DNA of 64,000 nt from JAFAXD01 sp963760435 (GTDB lineage Bacteria > Pseudomonadota > Alphaproteobacteria > Rhizobiales > Xanthobacteraceae). This document shows positions 7,959 through 17,430 of this stretch, piece after piece. The position numbers and the translations under genes were made by a program. Numbering within the stretch: position 1 is the first letter of the stretch; each line of letters begins with the position of its first letter. The stretch covers positions 124,001 through 188,000 of the forward strand of contig CAVXDE010000033.1 in the NCBI GenBank assembly GCA_963760435.1, written 5' to 3'. The notes below the pieces were generated by a model, which was not told the DNA's origin, made no database searches, and saw only the letters and a program-made list of their open reading frames with translations.

Positions 7959-9134
7959 ATGCAGCACAGTACTGATCGTATTCTGACCACGCACGCCGGC
8001 AGCATTCCGCGCGGTGAGCCGCTCGGTTCCATGCTGATCGATCAGGAGCAAGGAAAGTCCATCGCTCAGGCGAAGCTGAGCGAGACGATCGAGGCGCGCG
8101 TCGCGCATGTCATTGCCAAGCAGGCTGAGGTTGGGATCGACAGCGCCAATGACGGCGAGCAGGGCCGGGTCGGCTTTCAGACCTACATCCCGCAGCGGAT
8201 GGAGGGGTTTGGCGGGGTGTCGAAGCGCCCCTACGGCAAGGAATTCATCGAGTTCTCGCAGTTCACCGAGCGCATGCTGGCGCGTATCCCGAAGACCGGA
8301 AAAGTATTCGACGCACCGCAAGCAGTCGCCGAGCTCAAATACCACGGCGGCGACGCGTTGGACGCGGAGATCGACCGCTTCAAGCGTATAGCGAGGCCTA
8401 TGGGCTCGCGCTTCCGCGAGTTGTTCATGAATGCGCCGTCGCCTGGCATCGTTGCCACCACGATGCTCAACGCTTACTACAAATCGCAGCAGGATTATCT
8501 CGAAGCGATCGCGCGCGAGTTGCGCATCGAGTATGCCAAAGTCGTTGAGGCCGGGTTGGTGTTGCAGATCGATGCGCCCGATCTGGCGATGGAACGCGTG
8601 CTGCTCTATCAGGACATGTCCGATCAGGAATTTGCCAAGGTCGTCGAGCAGCACGTGGCGGCGCTGAACGAGGCATTGCGGGGCCTGCCGCCGGATCGCG
8701 TGCGCCTGCATGTGTGCTGGGGCAATTGGGAGGGGCCGCACAAATACGACGTTGCCATGGACGTCATCCTGCCGGCGCTCTACCAGGCCAATGTCGGCGC
8801 GCTCGGGCTCGAGTTTGCCAATCCGCGGCGCCAGCATGAGACTGCAGCGCTGCGCCGGCACAAACTGCCCGACCACATGGCGCTCGTCGCCGGCGTGATC
8901 GACTCAAAAAGCAACTTCATCGAGCACCCGGAGGTGGTCGCGCAGCGCATCGAAGCGGTCGTCAACGCGGTCGGCGATCGCGAGCGGGTCATCGCCGGCG
9001 TTGACTGCGGGTTCGGAACCTTTGTCGGTTGGGAGTGGGTGACCGAAGACGTGGTCTGGGCCAAGCTCAAGACGCTACGCGAGGGCGCGGACATCGCCTC
9101 GGCGCGGCTCTGGGGCAAGCAGAAAGCTGCATAA
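7959..9134 (+). CDS. Cobalamin-independent methionine synthase (MetE) C-terminal-like protein
   Basis: This 391-residue protein matches the UROD/MetE-like TIM barrel: LTTHAGSIPR near the start, NDGEQGRVGF, and the zinc ligands H251/C253 (RLHVCWGN) and C350 (VDCGFGT). Full MetE is about 750 residues with an N-terminal duplicate; only the catalytic half exists here. These short homologues probably perform zinc-thiolate methyl or alkyl transfer in catabolism rather than methionine synthesis, but the substrate is unknown. ATG 7959 is preferred over GTG 7944, with GGGAG 8 nt upstream. Confidence 0.82.
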   Translation: MQHSTDRILTTHAGSIPRGEPLGSMLIDQEQGKSIAQAKLSETIEARVAHVIAKQAEVGIDSANDGEQGRVGFQTYIPQRMEGFGGVSKRPYGKEFIEFSQFTERMLARIPKTGKVFDAPQAVAELKYHGGDALDAEIDRFKRIARPMGSRFRELFMNAPSPGIVATTMLNAYYKSQQDYLEAIARELRIEYAKVVEAGLVLQIDAPDLAMERVLLYQDMSDQEFAKVVEQHVAALNEALRGLPPDRVRLHVCWGNWEGPHKYDVAMDVILPALYQANVGALGLEFANPRRQHETAALRRHKLPDHMALVAGVIDSKSNFIEHPEVVAQRIEAVVNAVGDRERVIAGVDCGFGTFVGWEWVTEDVVWAKLKTLREGADIASARLWGKQKAA

Positions 9135-9156
9135 TTTTCTTGTATCCGAGGGCGGG

Positions 9157-9182
9157 ATCCTGGCTCGAAGAAAGGCCAGGAT
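9157..9182. terminator. Hairpin between convergent genes
   Basis: ATCCTGGC and GCCAGGAT form a perfect 8-bp stem with a 10-nt loop, centred between the convergent MetE-like and NTF2-like genes. There is no clear T-tract, so the activity is uncertain. Confidence 0.4.
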
Positions 9183-9189
9183 TGCCGGC

Positions 9190-9675
9190 CTACTGCACCG
9201 GCTCGGGCATTGCTGAGGAATGATGGTGAACGATGACCCACGTTCCGTCGCGCGGTTCGTAAATGAATGAATATCTCGCTTTGACAATATCTGTCGTGCC
9301 GGGGGTCTTCCCGGACAGTTTGAACGTGTAGGTGCCGACGTCTGTCGCCTCGTTGCATCCGATCCGGATCGTACGCGTGTCAATGGTGCCTTGCGGATCT
9401 CGCTTCACAAAATGTTCAAAATAGTCTTTGATTTCAGCGCTGTTGGTGCGGGGCTGGTTTGAGACGGTTGGGAGCAGGACCGCGTCAGGCGCGTAGTTCG
9501 CCGTCACCTTATCGGCATCGTGGGTCGCGAGCGAAGCATTCCATCGATCAAACAGAGCAGCGACCTCTTGTTGGGTGATTGGCGTGCAGGTCATCGTGGA
9601 GGGTGTTTGCGCGCCCGCCGATCCGCAAGCCCCGATGATCGCAATGACGCAGGCAAGTATATTGAATCTGGTCAC
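9190..9675 (-). CDS. Secreted SnoaL/NTF2-like (DUF4440/CaMKII-association-type) protein
   Basis: 161 residues with a signal peptide ending AGAQT. The mature part has the NTF2-like cone fold signature: ALFDRWNASLATHDADKVTA, YAPDAVLLPT, YFEHFVKRDPQGTIDTRTIR, and a C-terminal GTWVIVHHHSSAMPEP matching the SgcJ/CaMKII-association subgroup. Members bind small hydrophobic ligands or act as oligomerisation domains; the function here is unknown. The start is GTG 9675, set by GAGGGA upstream. It is convergent with the MetE-like gene. Confidence 0.78.
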   Translation of the reverse strand: MTRFNILACVIAIIGACGSAGAQTPSTMTCTPITQQEVAALFDRWNASLATHDADKVTANYAPDAVLLPTVSNQPRTNSAEIKDYFEHFVKRDPQGTIDTRTIRIGCNEATDVGTYTFKLSGKTPGTTDIVKARYSFIYEPRDGTWVIVHHHSSAMPEPVQ

Positions 9676-9785
9676 CGATCGTCCCTCAAGTTGTCAGTTT
9701 CCCATTCCGCGAATCACCTTACGTCGAGTTTGCGCGGACAGGAAGTGCAAAATGGGCGGATCATTCGCGTCGCCAAGCACGCGTC

Positions 9786-11414
9786 CTACGCGCGCGCCTC
9801 GCGGGCAGGCCTCAATAATCCCTTGATGATCTTGCGCGTCGGCGTCATCGGCATTTCGCTGATCAGCTCGACCCGCTCGGGCCACTTCATCTTGGCGATG
9901 CCATGGTGGCGCAACCACGCGCAGACCGCATCGAGAGTTACGCTTGCGCCGGGTCGAGGCACGATGAAGGCGCAAGCCTTCTCGCCCATGATGTCATCCG
10001 GCACCGGCACGATTGCACATTGCATGACGTCCGGATGCGAATCGATCAGCACTTCGACGTCGAACGGATTGAGCTTGATCCCGCCGCGATTGATCAGGTC
10101 CTTCAACCGGCCGGTGATGCGGACATTGCCCTCGGCATCACGGCTGGCGAGGTCGCCGGTGCGGAACCAGCCGTCCGTGAAGGCATCGGCGTTGGCTTCC
10201 GGGTTATTGTAGTAGCCGGAGAACACGGAGGGCCCGCGGATCTGCAACTCGCCGGAGACGTCCTCCGCAACGGGTTTGCCGCGATCATCGACGATGCGGA
10301 TATCCATCTCCGGTGTGGGGCGACCGATCGTCTCACAGCGAACGCGTTCCGCATCCTCGAGTCTCGTGTTCAGCCCCATGAAGAGCTCAGTCATTCCCCA
10401 CATCTGCATCACTTTGCCGTTTGGCATTCTCTGCTGCAGGGCGTGCGCCAACTGCGGTGGGCAGCTGGAGCCCGAGATCGTGGCGATCCGCAGCGAGGGG
10501 AATTCGACGTCGTCGAGCAATCCGGCTTTGAGGCAGGCAGCCACATGCGCCGGCGCCGTGAACAGAGTGGTTGGGCGACTATTGAGGATCGTTTGCACGA
10601 ATAGATCCGGCCGAAACGCCGGGAGCAACAACTGGGTTGCGCCCAGCGACAGTGCGAAGTTGATGATGCAAATGCCGAAGGCATGCGTGAACGGTGCGCC
10701 GCTCAGCACAACCTCGTCGGCCCGCAAATCATAGATTGGGGCACACAGGCGGTTGTTGGCGAGCATCGTGTAGGCGCTATGCACGACGGCTTTGGGCGCG
10801 GCCGATGTGCCCGACGTGAAGCAGAGGATCGCCGGATCGGCGGCAACGCCGGGGGTGCGAATATCCTCGAACGGGCCGGTGTCGATGAGCTGTTCGAACG
10901 AGAGCGTACCGGCGGCCGGCAGCCCGACGGCGATAACATGCTCGATGCTCGGAACTTTTTGCTGCAATGACCGGAATATATCCGCCGGGACCCTGTCGCC
11001 GATCGGCGGGCCGCAAATCACGAGACGCGCGCCCGCATGGTGCAGCAGCGGAGCCATCTCGGTTGGCCCGTATGGCATGTGCATCGGACACGTCACGGCG
11101 CCGATCAGGGAGGTCGCAAAATAGGCGATGATGAACTCGGGCACGTTGGGGAGCTGGATGGCCACGACATCGCCTTTGCTCACGCCTAACGCGCCGAAGG
11201 CGCGGGCGAGGCGCAGCGCACGCTCATGCGCTTCGGCATAGCTCAGTGTTCCGCCCGGCCACGCGATCGCTGGCTTGTGTGGTGTTGCTTGTGCATGGCG
11301 CGACAGCCATTGCGCGACGGTGTCGTTGGTCCAGATGCCGCGCTTGAGCATCTGGCCGGCGTGGGCGGGATCAAACTTCAGCAATTCGCGGAGATGCTGA
11401 GCGTGAGGTCTCAT
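9786..11414 (-). CDS. Acyl-CoA synthetase (AMP-forming), cyclohexanecarboxylate/fatty-acid type
   Basis: About 542 residues of the ANL superfamily. Visible core motifs are LCFTSGTSAAPKAVVHS (P-loop), MWGMTE, WFRTGDLASRDAEG, GRLKDLINRGGIKLNP (hinge), and the C-terminal lysine in TPTRKIIKG. The protein would activate a carboxylic acid to its CoA thioester through an acyl-adenylate. Overall similarity suggests the cyclohexanecarboxylate-CoA ligase/long-chain acid group. ATG 11414 is chosen: the upstream TTG at 11453 would abut the FUSC gene stop. The 40-nt gap to the FUSC gene suggests one transcript. Confidence 0.87.
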   Translation of the reverse strand: MRPHAQHLRELLKFDPAHAGQMLKRGIWTNDTVAQWLSRHAQATPHKPAIAWPGGTLSYAEAHERALRLARAFGALGVSKGDVVAIQLPNVPEFIIAYFATSLIGAVTCPMHMPYGPTEMAPLLHHAGARLVICGPPIGDRVPADIFRSLQQKVPSIEHVIAVGLPAAGTLSFEQLIDTGPFEDIRTPGVAADPAILCFTSGTSAAPKAVVHSAYTMLANNRLCAPIYDLRADEVVLSGAPFTHAFGICIINFALSLGATQLLLPAFRPDLFVQTILNSRPTTLFTAPAHVAACLKAGLLDDVEFPSLRIATISGSSCPPQLAHALQQRMPNGKVMQMWGMTELFMGLNTRLEDAERVRCETIGRPTPEMDIRIVDDRGKPVAEDVSGELQIRGPSVFSGYYNNPEANADAFTDGWFRTGDLASRDAEGNVRITGRLKDLINRGGIKLNPFDVEVLIDSHPDVMQCAIVPVPDDIMGEKACAFIVPRPGASVTLDAVCAWLRHHGIAKMKWPERVELISEMPMTPTRKIIKGLLRPAREARA

Positions 11415-11453
11415 GACAGTAGAGTAACAGGCGACCGGCGCCCGGCGCAACAA

Positions 11454-13748
11454 TCAGTGGGCAATCCAGTCTCCACGATGCGCAATCGCCAGCACGATGA
11501 GTGAGACGACGATCAGGTAGACGGCAAATTCAAACAAAGCCGGATGCCAGACGTGACGCAACAAGCCGAAGCGGTTTCCGAGCCTGCGCACCGGGAGCAA
11601 CACGATCCAGGCGACCACCAGAATGATGGCGATCGGCGCGACGTAGACCCCGAACAGGTTGATCTCAAAAAAATGCATCAACTCTCTCGTGCCGTCAAAA
11701 TAGTCGGAAAACAGCATGAGCGCCTCCTTCATGGCGCATAGGCGGGCGCGGGCGCGCAGCCGGGCTTCGGGGTCCGGATCATGCTCTAGCGGTGCCGCCA
11801 ATATGCGATCAGCCTGCAGGAGCCACTGCACGGCGACGCGGCTCTGGCCGTCCGCGACGGCTGATATCGCCAGCTCGAGCTCATGGCGGATGGCAAGCCG
11901 GTCGGCGATGCGATGCAGCCGAATGATTTCAGTGCCAAGCGATAGAGCTGCAACGAGTTGGGCGCCTTGCGCCAGCTCGGCGCTTTGCGGCAGAACCGAG
12001 AGGCGAGCGAAAATTCGCTCCTGCCAGTCGCGCGGCCGAACCGCTCCGGCGCGCTCGGCCAGGCGGCGCAAATCGCGCCGCGTCAGGGTGAGCAATCGCC
12101 GGCTGCGTTCGGTCGGGGACAATGGCGGGATGAGCCGGAGCATCAGGGCCGCAAAGCCGGTCCCGATGATGATGCCGGCCGCCGAGTTGAAGAACTGAGC
12201 GGCGTCATAGACCATCACGTTGCGGATCCCGAGCAGCGGACTGAGATTGAAGGCCATGACCATGAACATTCCCGAGTTCCACGGCTGCGCCGAGAGGGCA
12301 CCCAACGGAACGAGCGCCAACCCCAACGCAAGAGAGAAACCGAGAAAAGTCTCCATTTTAGGCAGAACAACAAAATCCAGCACGGCGGCAATGATCGCAA
12401 TCAGTATCATTCCGTAAAAGAAACTGCGGGCCAGTGGGTAGGCCTGTTCGTCACGTGGCGAGAACAGAATGACGATGACCGCCGCGAAGGTGATCGCCGA
12501 CGCGCCGTTCGGCCAGGCAGTGATTATCCATAACAGCTGCGCCAGCCCCATGGTGACGAAGATCCGCCCGGCGTTGATCCACGGCGGCAGCCAGTCCGGC
12601 ACATGCAGCTTTGCGATCTGTGGGCGTTCGTCGGCGAGCCGCGGATCATCAACAAACAGGAGTCCGTTGAAGGCGTGCGCGAGACCAAGCATCGCGTGTG
12701 CGGCTTGGTCGGCGACAAGGCGCTGCGAAGGGTCTTGCGCCGGCAATCGCATCAGCGCGAAGGCGGTGTCGCGTGCGGAATGGCGGAGCGCAAGCGGATC
12801 TGCCGCCCAATGCTTTGCGGCCTCTCCTTCCAGCCGGCCGCAGCGGAAGTGATCGGGGATGACGCCCAATGCCGCTGTCGCGGCGCGCGCGCCCCTGTCA
12901 TCGGACAATTCGTGCAGGTGCTCTGCGGTTATGCGCCAGGAGGCGAGCGCCGTAAACAAGCCACTGACCGCGTCCTGCAGGACACGCGAGCGGGCCCGCA
13001 ATTCTGACGACTCACCGATTGCCTGGTCGATCACCGGGCTCAGCGCTGCAACATCGCGGACGAGCTGGCGCCGGTCCAGCTGCGCATCGAGGTACCGTGA
13101 TTTGGGCGTGAGGAAGGTCTCGGTCAGGCCGCTGGCGACTGCAGCTGTGAGGGTTGCAATCTTGCCGCCCAGCTCCCGCCGCGCGCCGCCGAAATCCGTC
13201 CCGGCAAGTACAACTCCAGCGCAGACGATGCCGACACAGATCTCGCTCGCGCGGTCGATCGCGAGCATTAGCACGTCGCCGCCGGCGCCGCCCGTCGCTC
13301 CCAGCTGATACATCGCCACGATCGCGGCGGTGTAGCCGGCGAGTGCCGCCGCGTAGGATGCGAAGTTCTGCAAGATCGTTGCCACAAACCCGCAGGCCGA
13401 GCCCCACAAGGCGAGGGACAGCAGGAAACCGACGCGGTCCTGCGGGAAGCAGATGGTGATGATTACGATGGCGATTGCGCCAATGATTGTCCCGACCATG
13501 CGAAAGGAAGCCTTGCGCAAGGTTGCGCCCAAGCTCGGCTGGCACGTGATCGCTGCCGTGGTGGCCGCCCATGTGGGACTGTCGAGCTCGAGCCAGAACG
13601 CTAGGAACGAGGCAAGACACACCGAGGCCCACAAACGCAATCCAAATAGAATAGGCCGCTTGGTGGCGCGCGCCACCGCGGTCAGGCGCTCGACCAGCGA
13701 GCCTGCCGGATATGTCGAGCCGGTCGCCTCAAACCCGGAGTAGCTCAC
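11454..13748 (-). CDS. FUSC-family efflux protein fused to a C-terminal DUF1656 domain
   Basis: 764 residues. The first 180 contain several membrane helices of an AaeB/FUSC efflux protein (RPILFGLRLWASVCLASFLA and following). A soluble middle region and a second helix cluster (about 395-530) complete the duplicated FUSC layout. The last about 75 residues, starting LMHFFEINLFGVYVAPIAII and ending in FAVYLIVVSLIVLAI, match DUF1656 (AaeX-like), normally a separate short gene. Such systems export aromatic acids with a HlyD-type adaptor, which is absent here. The CoA ligase downstream fits an aromatic or alicyclic acid context. Confidence 0.85.
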   Translation of the reverse strand: MSYSGFEATGSTYPAGSLVERLTAVARATKRPILFGLRLWASVCLASFLAFWLELDSPTWAATTAAITCQPSLGATLRKASFRMVGTIIGAIAIVIITICFPQDRVGFLLSLALWGSACGFVATILQNFASYAAALAGYTAAIVAMYQLGATGGAGGDVLMLAIDRASEICVGIVCAGVVLAGTDFGGARRELGGKIATLTAAVASGLTETFLTPKSRYLDAQLDRRQLVRDVAALSPVIDQAIGESSELRARSRVLQDAVSGLFTALASWRITAEHLHELSDDRGARAATAALGVIPDHFRCGRLEGEAAKHWAADPLALRHSARDTAFALMRLPAQDPSQRLVADQAAHAMLGLAHAFNGLLFVDDPRLADERPQIAKLHVPDWLPPWINAGRIFVTMGLAQLLWIITAWPNGASAITFAAVIVILFSPRDEQAYPLARSFFYGMILIAIIAAVLDFVVLPKMETFLGFSLALGLALVPLGALSAQPWNSGMFMVMAFNLSPLLGIRNVMVYDAAQFFNSAAGIIIGTGFAALMLRLIPPLSPTERSRRLLTLTRRDLRRLAERAGAVRPRDWQERIFARLSVLPQSAELAQGAQLVAALSLGTEIIRLHRIADRLAIRHELELAISAVADGQSRVAVQWLLQADRILAAPLEHDPDPEARLRARARLCAMKEALMLFSDYFDGTRELMHFFEINLFGVYVAPIAIILVVAWIVLLPVRRLGNRFGLLRHVWHPALFEFAVYLIVVSLIVLAIAHRGDWIAH

Positions 13749-13757
13749 CTAGCGATC

Positions 13758-13958
13758 CTACCAGCGGCCCAGTCCCGGCGTACCGGGAGGCCCGCATTGC
13801 CCCGCGATGGGGCAGACCCAGGGTACTCCGGGAGACTGGGCGGCCACCAGGGCCGCGTTGTGCTGCGCGTTGGTGGCTTTGACGATCTGGCCAACAAAAC
13901 CAACAGCCATCGCCAAGAACAGCACGATCCACCCAGCCTGCTCCAGCGTGCGTCGCAT
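13758..13958 (-). CDS. Small single-helix membrane protein
   Basis: 66 residues from ATG 13958. One hydrophobic helix (AGWIVLFLAMAVGFVGQIV) is followed by a polar tail with two cysteines (WVCPIAGQCGPPG). It ends 9 nt before the FUSC gene start in the same direction, so it may be translated with it. An upstream TTG at 13982 is possible but less likely. No family was recognised. Confidence 0.5.
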   Translation of the reverse strand: MRRTLEQAGWIVLFLAMAVGFVGQIVKATNAQHNAALVAAQSPGVPWVCPIAGQCGPPGTPGLGRW

Positions 13959-14346
13959 GTGTCGAGTACCGTTCCTGTCCAAGGTTTCTAATCGAAGCTG
14001 CCCATTTCCCGATCACGACGCAACGGACAAAACGACCTAAAAGCGCGCCACATCCCGCCGCGTTCCAATTTCTACGCGGAGCAAACAATTTACCATAACT
14101 TATCCGCGCCGGCCCCGGAATTGATCGATCTAGGTTATCTTTGCAAGGTAAATGCGGTTAGCGTCAGTTGGCTGCACCTCGACCGTCGTGCCGCGGAGCG
14201 GGAGACAGTTCAGCCGATTTGCTGGCGCACAAGTTTCCTTCTACTTTCGACTGCAAAAAAGCTTGACCAGTGCGGGTTGAGCAACTTCAAATCAGCGCAC
14301 GAACAAAACCGAGTTAATCTCGGTCGAGAACCAAAAGGGAGGACAC
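13959..14346. other. Intergenic region upstream of the Liv operon
   Basis: Divergent space between the small membrane protein gene and the ABC importer operon. Nothing gene-like is seen. It presumably holds the Liv operon promoter, but no clear -35/-10 pair or palindrome was identified. The AGGGAGGA ribosome site at its right edge belongs to the binding-protein gene. Confidence 0.5.
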
Positions 14347-15567
14347 ATGCCAAAGGGACCACGCCTGTTGGCTTCATCGCGCCGCCGGTTTCTCGCCGGC
14401 GCAGGTGCAGGTCTCGCGGCGACCGCGCTCGCGGCCCCACCCATCCTGGCGCAGACCCGCAAGCCGCTGCGGCTCGGCATCCTCAATTCTTTTAATGGCC
14501 CAATCTCGGTCGCTGCCGAATCCAATGTGGTTGGCATGGAGGTCTATCTCGACCGGATCAACTGGACGATGGCCGGGCGCAAGGTCGAGCTGATCAAAGA
14601 GGACGATCAGTTCAATCCGCAGATCGGCTTGCAGAAGGCGCGCAAGTTCGTCGAAAGCGACAAGGTCGATATGATCCTCGGGCCACAGGCGAGCAACGTG
14701 GCGCTGGCGATCATGAACTTTGTGAAGCAGACCGGGACCTATCTGGTCATCTCCGGCGCCGGCGCCGATGAGGTCACCTGGCAGCATGCGCCCTACATAT
14801 TCCGCACGTCACTGTCGGGCTGGCAGCTGGTGCATCCGATCGGCGAGTGGGTTTACGATCGTCTCGCCAAGAATGTTGCCGTTGTCGCCGCCGACTATGT
14901 CGCGGGCCACGACATCATCGGCGTGTTCAGTCGCGCCTTCACCAAGAAGGGCGGCACGGTGCTCAAGGAGATCTACACGCCGTTAGGGACGACGGACTTC
15001 AGTGCCTATCTCACCACGGTTCGTTCGCTCAATCCCGGCGCGGTCTACTCATTCATGCCCGGCGGCAGCGATTCGACCCGCTTCGTCCAGCAATATGCGC
15101 AATCCGGCGTCAAGGCACCGCTCAGCTGTTTCGGCGGCATGGTGGACGAGACGACCATCGGGGCGATCGGAGAGGCCGCGCTCGGCGTCTATAGCTCAAC
15201 GATCTACACGGACACGCTTACCAATCCGGAGAACGAACACTTCGTCGCCGAGTACCGCGCCAAGAAAAAGGAGTTTCCGAACCTGTTTTCCGATTACGGG
15301 TTCGTCGTGGCTCGGGTGGTTGATGAAACCCTGAAGGCAACTGACGGCGACACCTCCGACAAGGACAAGCTTGCGGCCGCGATGGTCAAGGTCGCGTTCG
15401 ATGCGCCGCGCGGGCCGTTCCGCTTCGACCCGGAGACGCATGATCCGATCCAGAACGTTTACATGCTGGAGGAGCAGCGCAAGGGCGATCGCATTGTGGG
15501 CAACGTGATTGCGACCGTGACCGACGTGAAAGCGCCGGCCACGAAGCAGCTCTGGGAATCGCAGTGA
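14347..15567 (+). CDS. ABC transporter substrate-binding protein, branched-chain amino acid (LivJ) type
   Basis: 406 residues with a twin-arginine signal (SRRRFLAGAGAGLAATALAA, cleavage after ILAQT). The periplasmic type 1 binding fold is recognisable from KPLRLGILNSFNGPIS, IGLQKARKFVESDKVDMILG, VVAADYVAGHDIIGVF, and SLNPGAVYSFMPGGDS-like text. In Hyphomicrobiales such paralogues often bind aromatic acids or amides rather than amino acids. A strong AGGGAGGA precedes the ATG. It is the first gene of the four-gene importer operon. Confidence 0.88.
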   Translation: MPKGPRLLASSRRRFLAGAGAGLAATALAAPPILAQTRKPLRLGILNSFNGPISVAAESNVVGMEVYLDRINWTMAGRKVELIKEDDQFNPQIGLQKARKFVESDKVDMILGPQASNVALAIMNFVKQTGTYLVISGAGADEVTWQHAPYIFRTSLSGWQLVHPIGEWVYDRLAKNVAVVAADYVAGHDIIGVFSRAFTKKGGTVLKEIYTPLGTTDFSAYLTTVRSLNPGAVYSFMPGGSDSTRFVQQYAQSGVKAPLSCFGGMVDETTIGAIGEAALGVYSSTIYTDTLTNPENEHFVAEYRAKKKEFPNLFSDYGFVVARVVDETLKATDGDTSDKDKLAAAMVKVAFDAPRGPFRFDPETHDPIQNVYMLEEQRKGDRIVGNVIATVTDVKAPATKQLWESQ

Positions 15568-15579
15568 TCGGACCGCACG

Positions 15580-17430
15580 ATGGAGTTCCTTCTCGCCCAG
15601 CTCCTCAATGGACTGGTTTACGGCATGCTGCTGTTCCTCACCGCGGCAGGCCTTTCGCTCATCTTCGGTTTGATGAATGTGGTCAGCCTCGCCCATGGCT
15701 CGTTTTTCATGCTGGGCGCGTTTGTTGGTCTCACCATTTTCGAGCTGACGCATAATTTTTGGATCGCGTTTGTCCTTGCGCCGATCCCAGTCGCGGTGCT
15801 CGGCATCGCCATGGAGATACTGTTCCTACGGCCGCTCTATCGTCGCGGCCACATGGACCAGGTGCTGCTCACTTTCGGTTTCACCTTCGTGTTCTTCGAC
15901 CTCGTGCAATCGGTCTGGGGCCGGACCGTGCGTGGCCTCTCGCCGCCGCAAGCGCTGCAGGGCATGGTTGAGATCGGAGTCGGTGTCTTCTCGTCCTACC
16001 GGCTGTTCCTGATCGGGCTCGGCTTCGCCATCGCGCTGCTGCTGTGGTTGTTTCTCGAGCGCAGCCGGCTTGGCGCAATGGTGCGCGCCGGGGTCGACGA
16101 TGCCGCCATGGCAGCGGGACTCGGCGCCAACATCCCGGCCCTGTTCAGCTCGATTTTCGGCGCCGGTGTGGCTTTGGCGGCGCTCGGCGGCATTGCGGCG
16201 GGTCCGGTTCTCGGCCTCTACCCGGGCATGGACACGGATATTCTGATCCCCGCCTTCATCGTGATCGTGATCGGCGGCATGGGGAGCCTGCGCGGGGCGT
16301 TCCTCGGCAGTCTGCTGATCGGGATCGCCGACACGTTCGGCAAGGCCTATATGCCGAACCTCGCGTTGTTCCTGATCTATCTGCTGATGGCCGTCGTGCT
16401 GCTCGTGCGCCCGCAGGGCATGTTCGGCATCGTCCACAGCCAACCCGCATCAGTACCGACCGTCGCGCCGGAAGCCGTGAGCTCGAGCAAGACGCGCCTC
16501 ACGGCGCTGGTCGTTCTGGTGGCGATGATCGCGTTCCCGTTCCTGGTCTCAAGCTATCCGCGCCAGCTCGTTGCCGAGATCTATATTTTTGCGATCTTTG
16601 CCATGAGCCTCGACCTGCTGCTCGGCTACACCGGGCTGATGTCGCTCGGCCACGCAGCGTTCTTCGGGCTCGGTGCCTACACGGTCACCATTCTGGCGGC
16701 GCAGTTCGACGTCAACGCGTGGCTCGGTGTCGTGGCCGGCGTCGGGGTTGCGGGTCTGGGCGCGGCGGTCATTGGTTTTTTTTGCGTGCGCACGGCGGGC
16801 ATTTCGTTCCTGATGCTGACGCTTGCGTTCTCGCAACTGATCTACTCGGTGGCCTTGAAATGGCGCGATCTCACGGGCGGTTCCGATGGGATCGCCATGC
16901 CGGACCGCCCGAGCTTCTTTGGATTGAGCTTGTCGGACTCGCTCACGCTCTATTTCATGGCGCTTCTGTTCTTTGTGCTCGCCTATCTGGGGCTGCGGCG
17001 TCTGCTCCAATCGCCGCTCGGGCGGGCGTTCGTCGGCATTCGCGAGAATGAGCCGCGCATGCTGGCCATCGGCTATCGGACCCGCGCCTACAAGCTCCTG
17101 TCGTTCGTGATTGCCGGCAGTTTTGCCGGCTTCGCCGGGGGACTTTATGCGATCTTCAATACCTTCATCTCGCCCGATGCCATGTACTGGACGGCCTCGG
17201 GTGATGTTTTGATCATGGTGATGCTGGGCGGCGCCGGCACGCTGATCGGACCGGTGATCGGCACGGGGCTGTTCCTGCTGATGAAAAACGTGGTGAGCTC
17301 GTACAGCGAGCATTGGATGTTGATCATCGGCGTCGTCTTCATCGCCTGCGTGATGTTCTTCCCCGGCGGCATCTGGGGAACCTTGCAGCATGTGCGCTGG
17401 CCCAAGCGCCCAGTATGGCGGCCCGCATGA
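15580..17430 (+). CDS. Fused LivH-LivM branched-chain amino-acid-type ABC permease
   Basis: 616 residues, about twice one permease. Residues 1-290 are LivH-like (LLNGLVYGMLLFLTAAGLSL, LMNVVSLAHGSFFMLGAF, IPAFIVIVIGGMGSLRGAFL). Residues about 305-610 are LivM-like (AIFAMSLDLLLGYTGLMSLG, RAYKLLSFVIAGSFAGFAGG, VMLGGAGTLIGPVIG). A short linker near residue 285-305 joins them. One polypeptide thus supplies both membrane subunits. The stop overlaps the next start as ATGA. Confidence 0.9.
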   Translation: MEFLLAQLLNGLVYGMLLFLTAAGLSLIFGLMNVVSLAHGSFFMLGAFVGLTIFELTHNFWIAFVLAPIPVAVLGIAMEILFLRPLYRRGHMDQVLLTFGFTFVFFDLVQSVWGRTVRGLSPPQALQGMVEIGVGVFSSYRLFLIGLGFAIALLLWLFLERSRLGAMVRAGVDDAAMAAGLGANIPALFSSIFGAGVALAALGGIAAGPVLGLYPGMDTDILIPAFIVIVIGGMGSLRGAFLGSLLIGIADTFGKAYMPNLALFLIYLLMAVVLLVRPQGMFGIVHSQPASVPTVAPEAVSSSKTRLTALVVLVAMIAFPFLVSSYPRQLVAEIYIFAIFAMSLDLLLGYTGLMSLGHAAFFGLGAYTVTILAAQFDVNAWLGVVAGVGVAGLGAAVIGFFCVRTAGISFLMLTLAFSQLIYSVALKWRDLTGGSDGIAMPDRPSFFGLSLSDSLTLYFMALLFFVLAYLGLRRLLQSPLGRAFVGIRENEPRMLAIGYRTRAYKLLSFVIAGSFAGFAGGLYAIFNTFISPDAMYWTASGDVLIMVMLGGAGTLIGPVIGTGLFLLMKNVVSSYSEHWMLIIGVVFIACVMFFPGGIWGTLQHVRWPKRPVWRPA

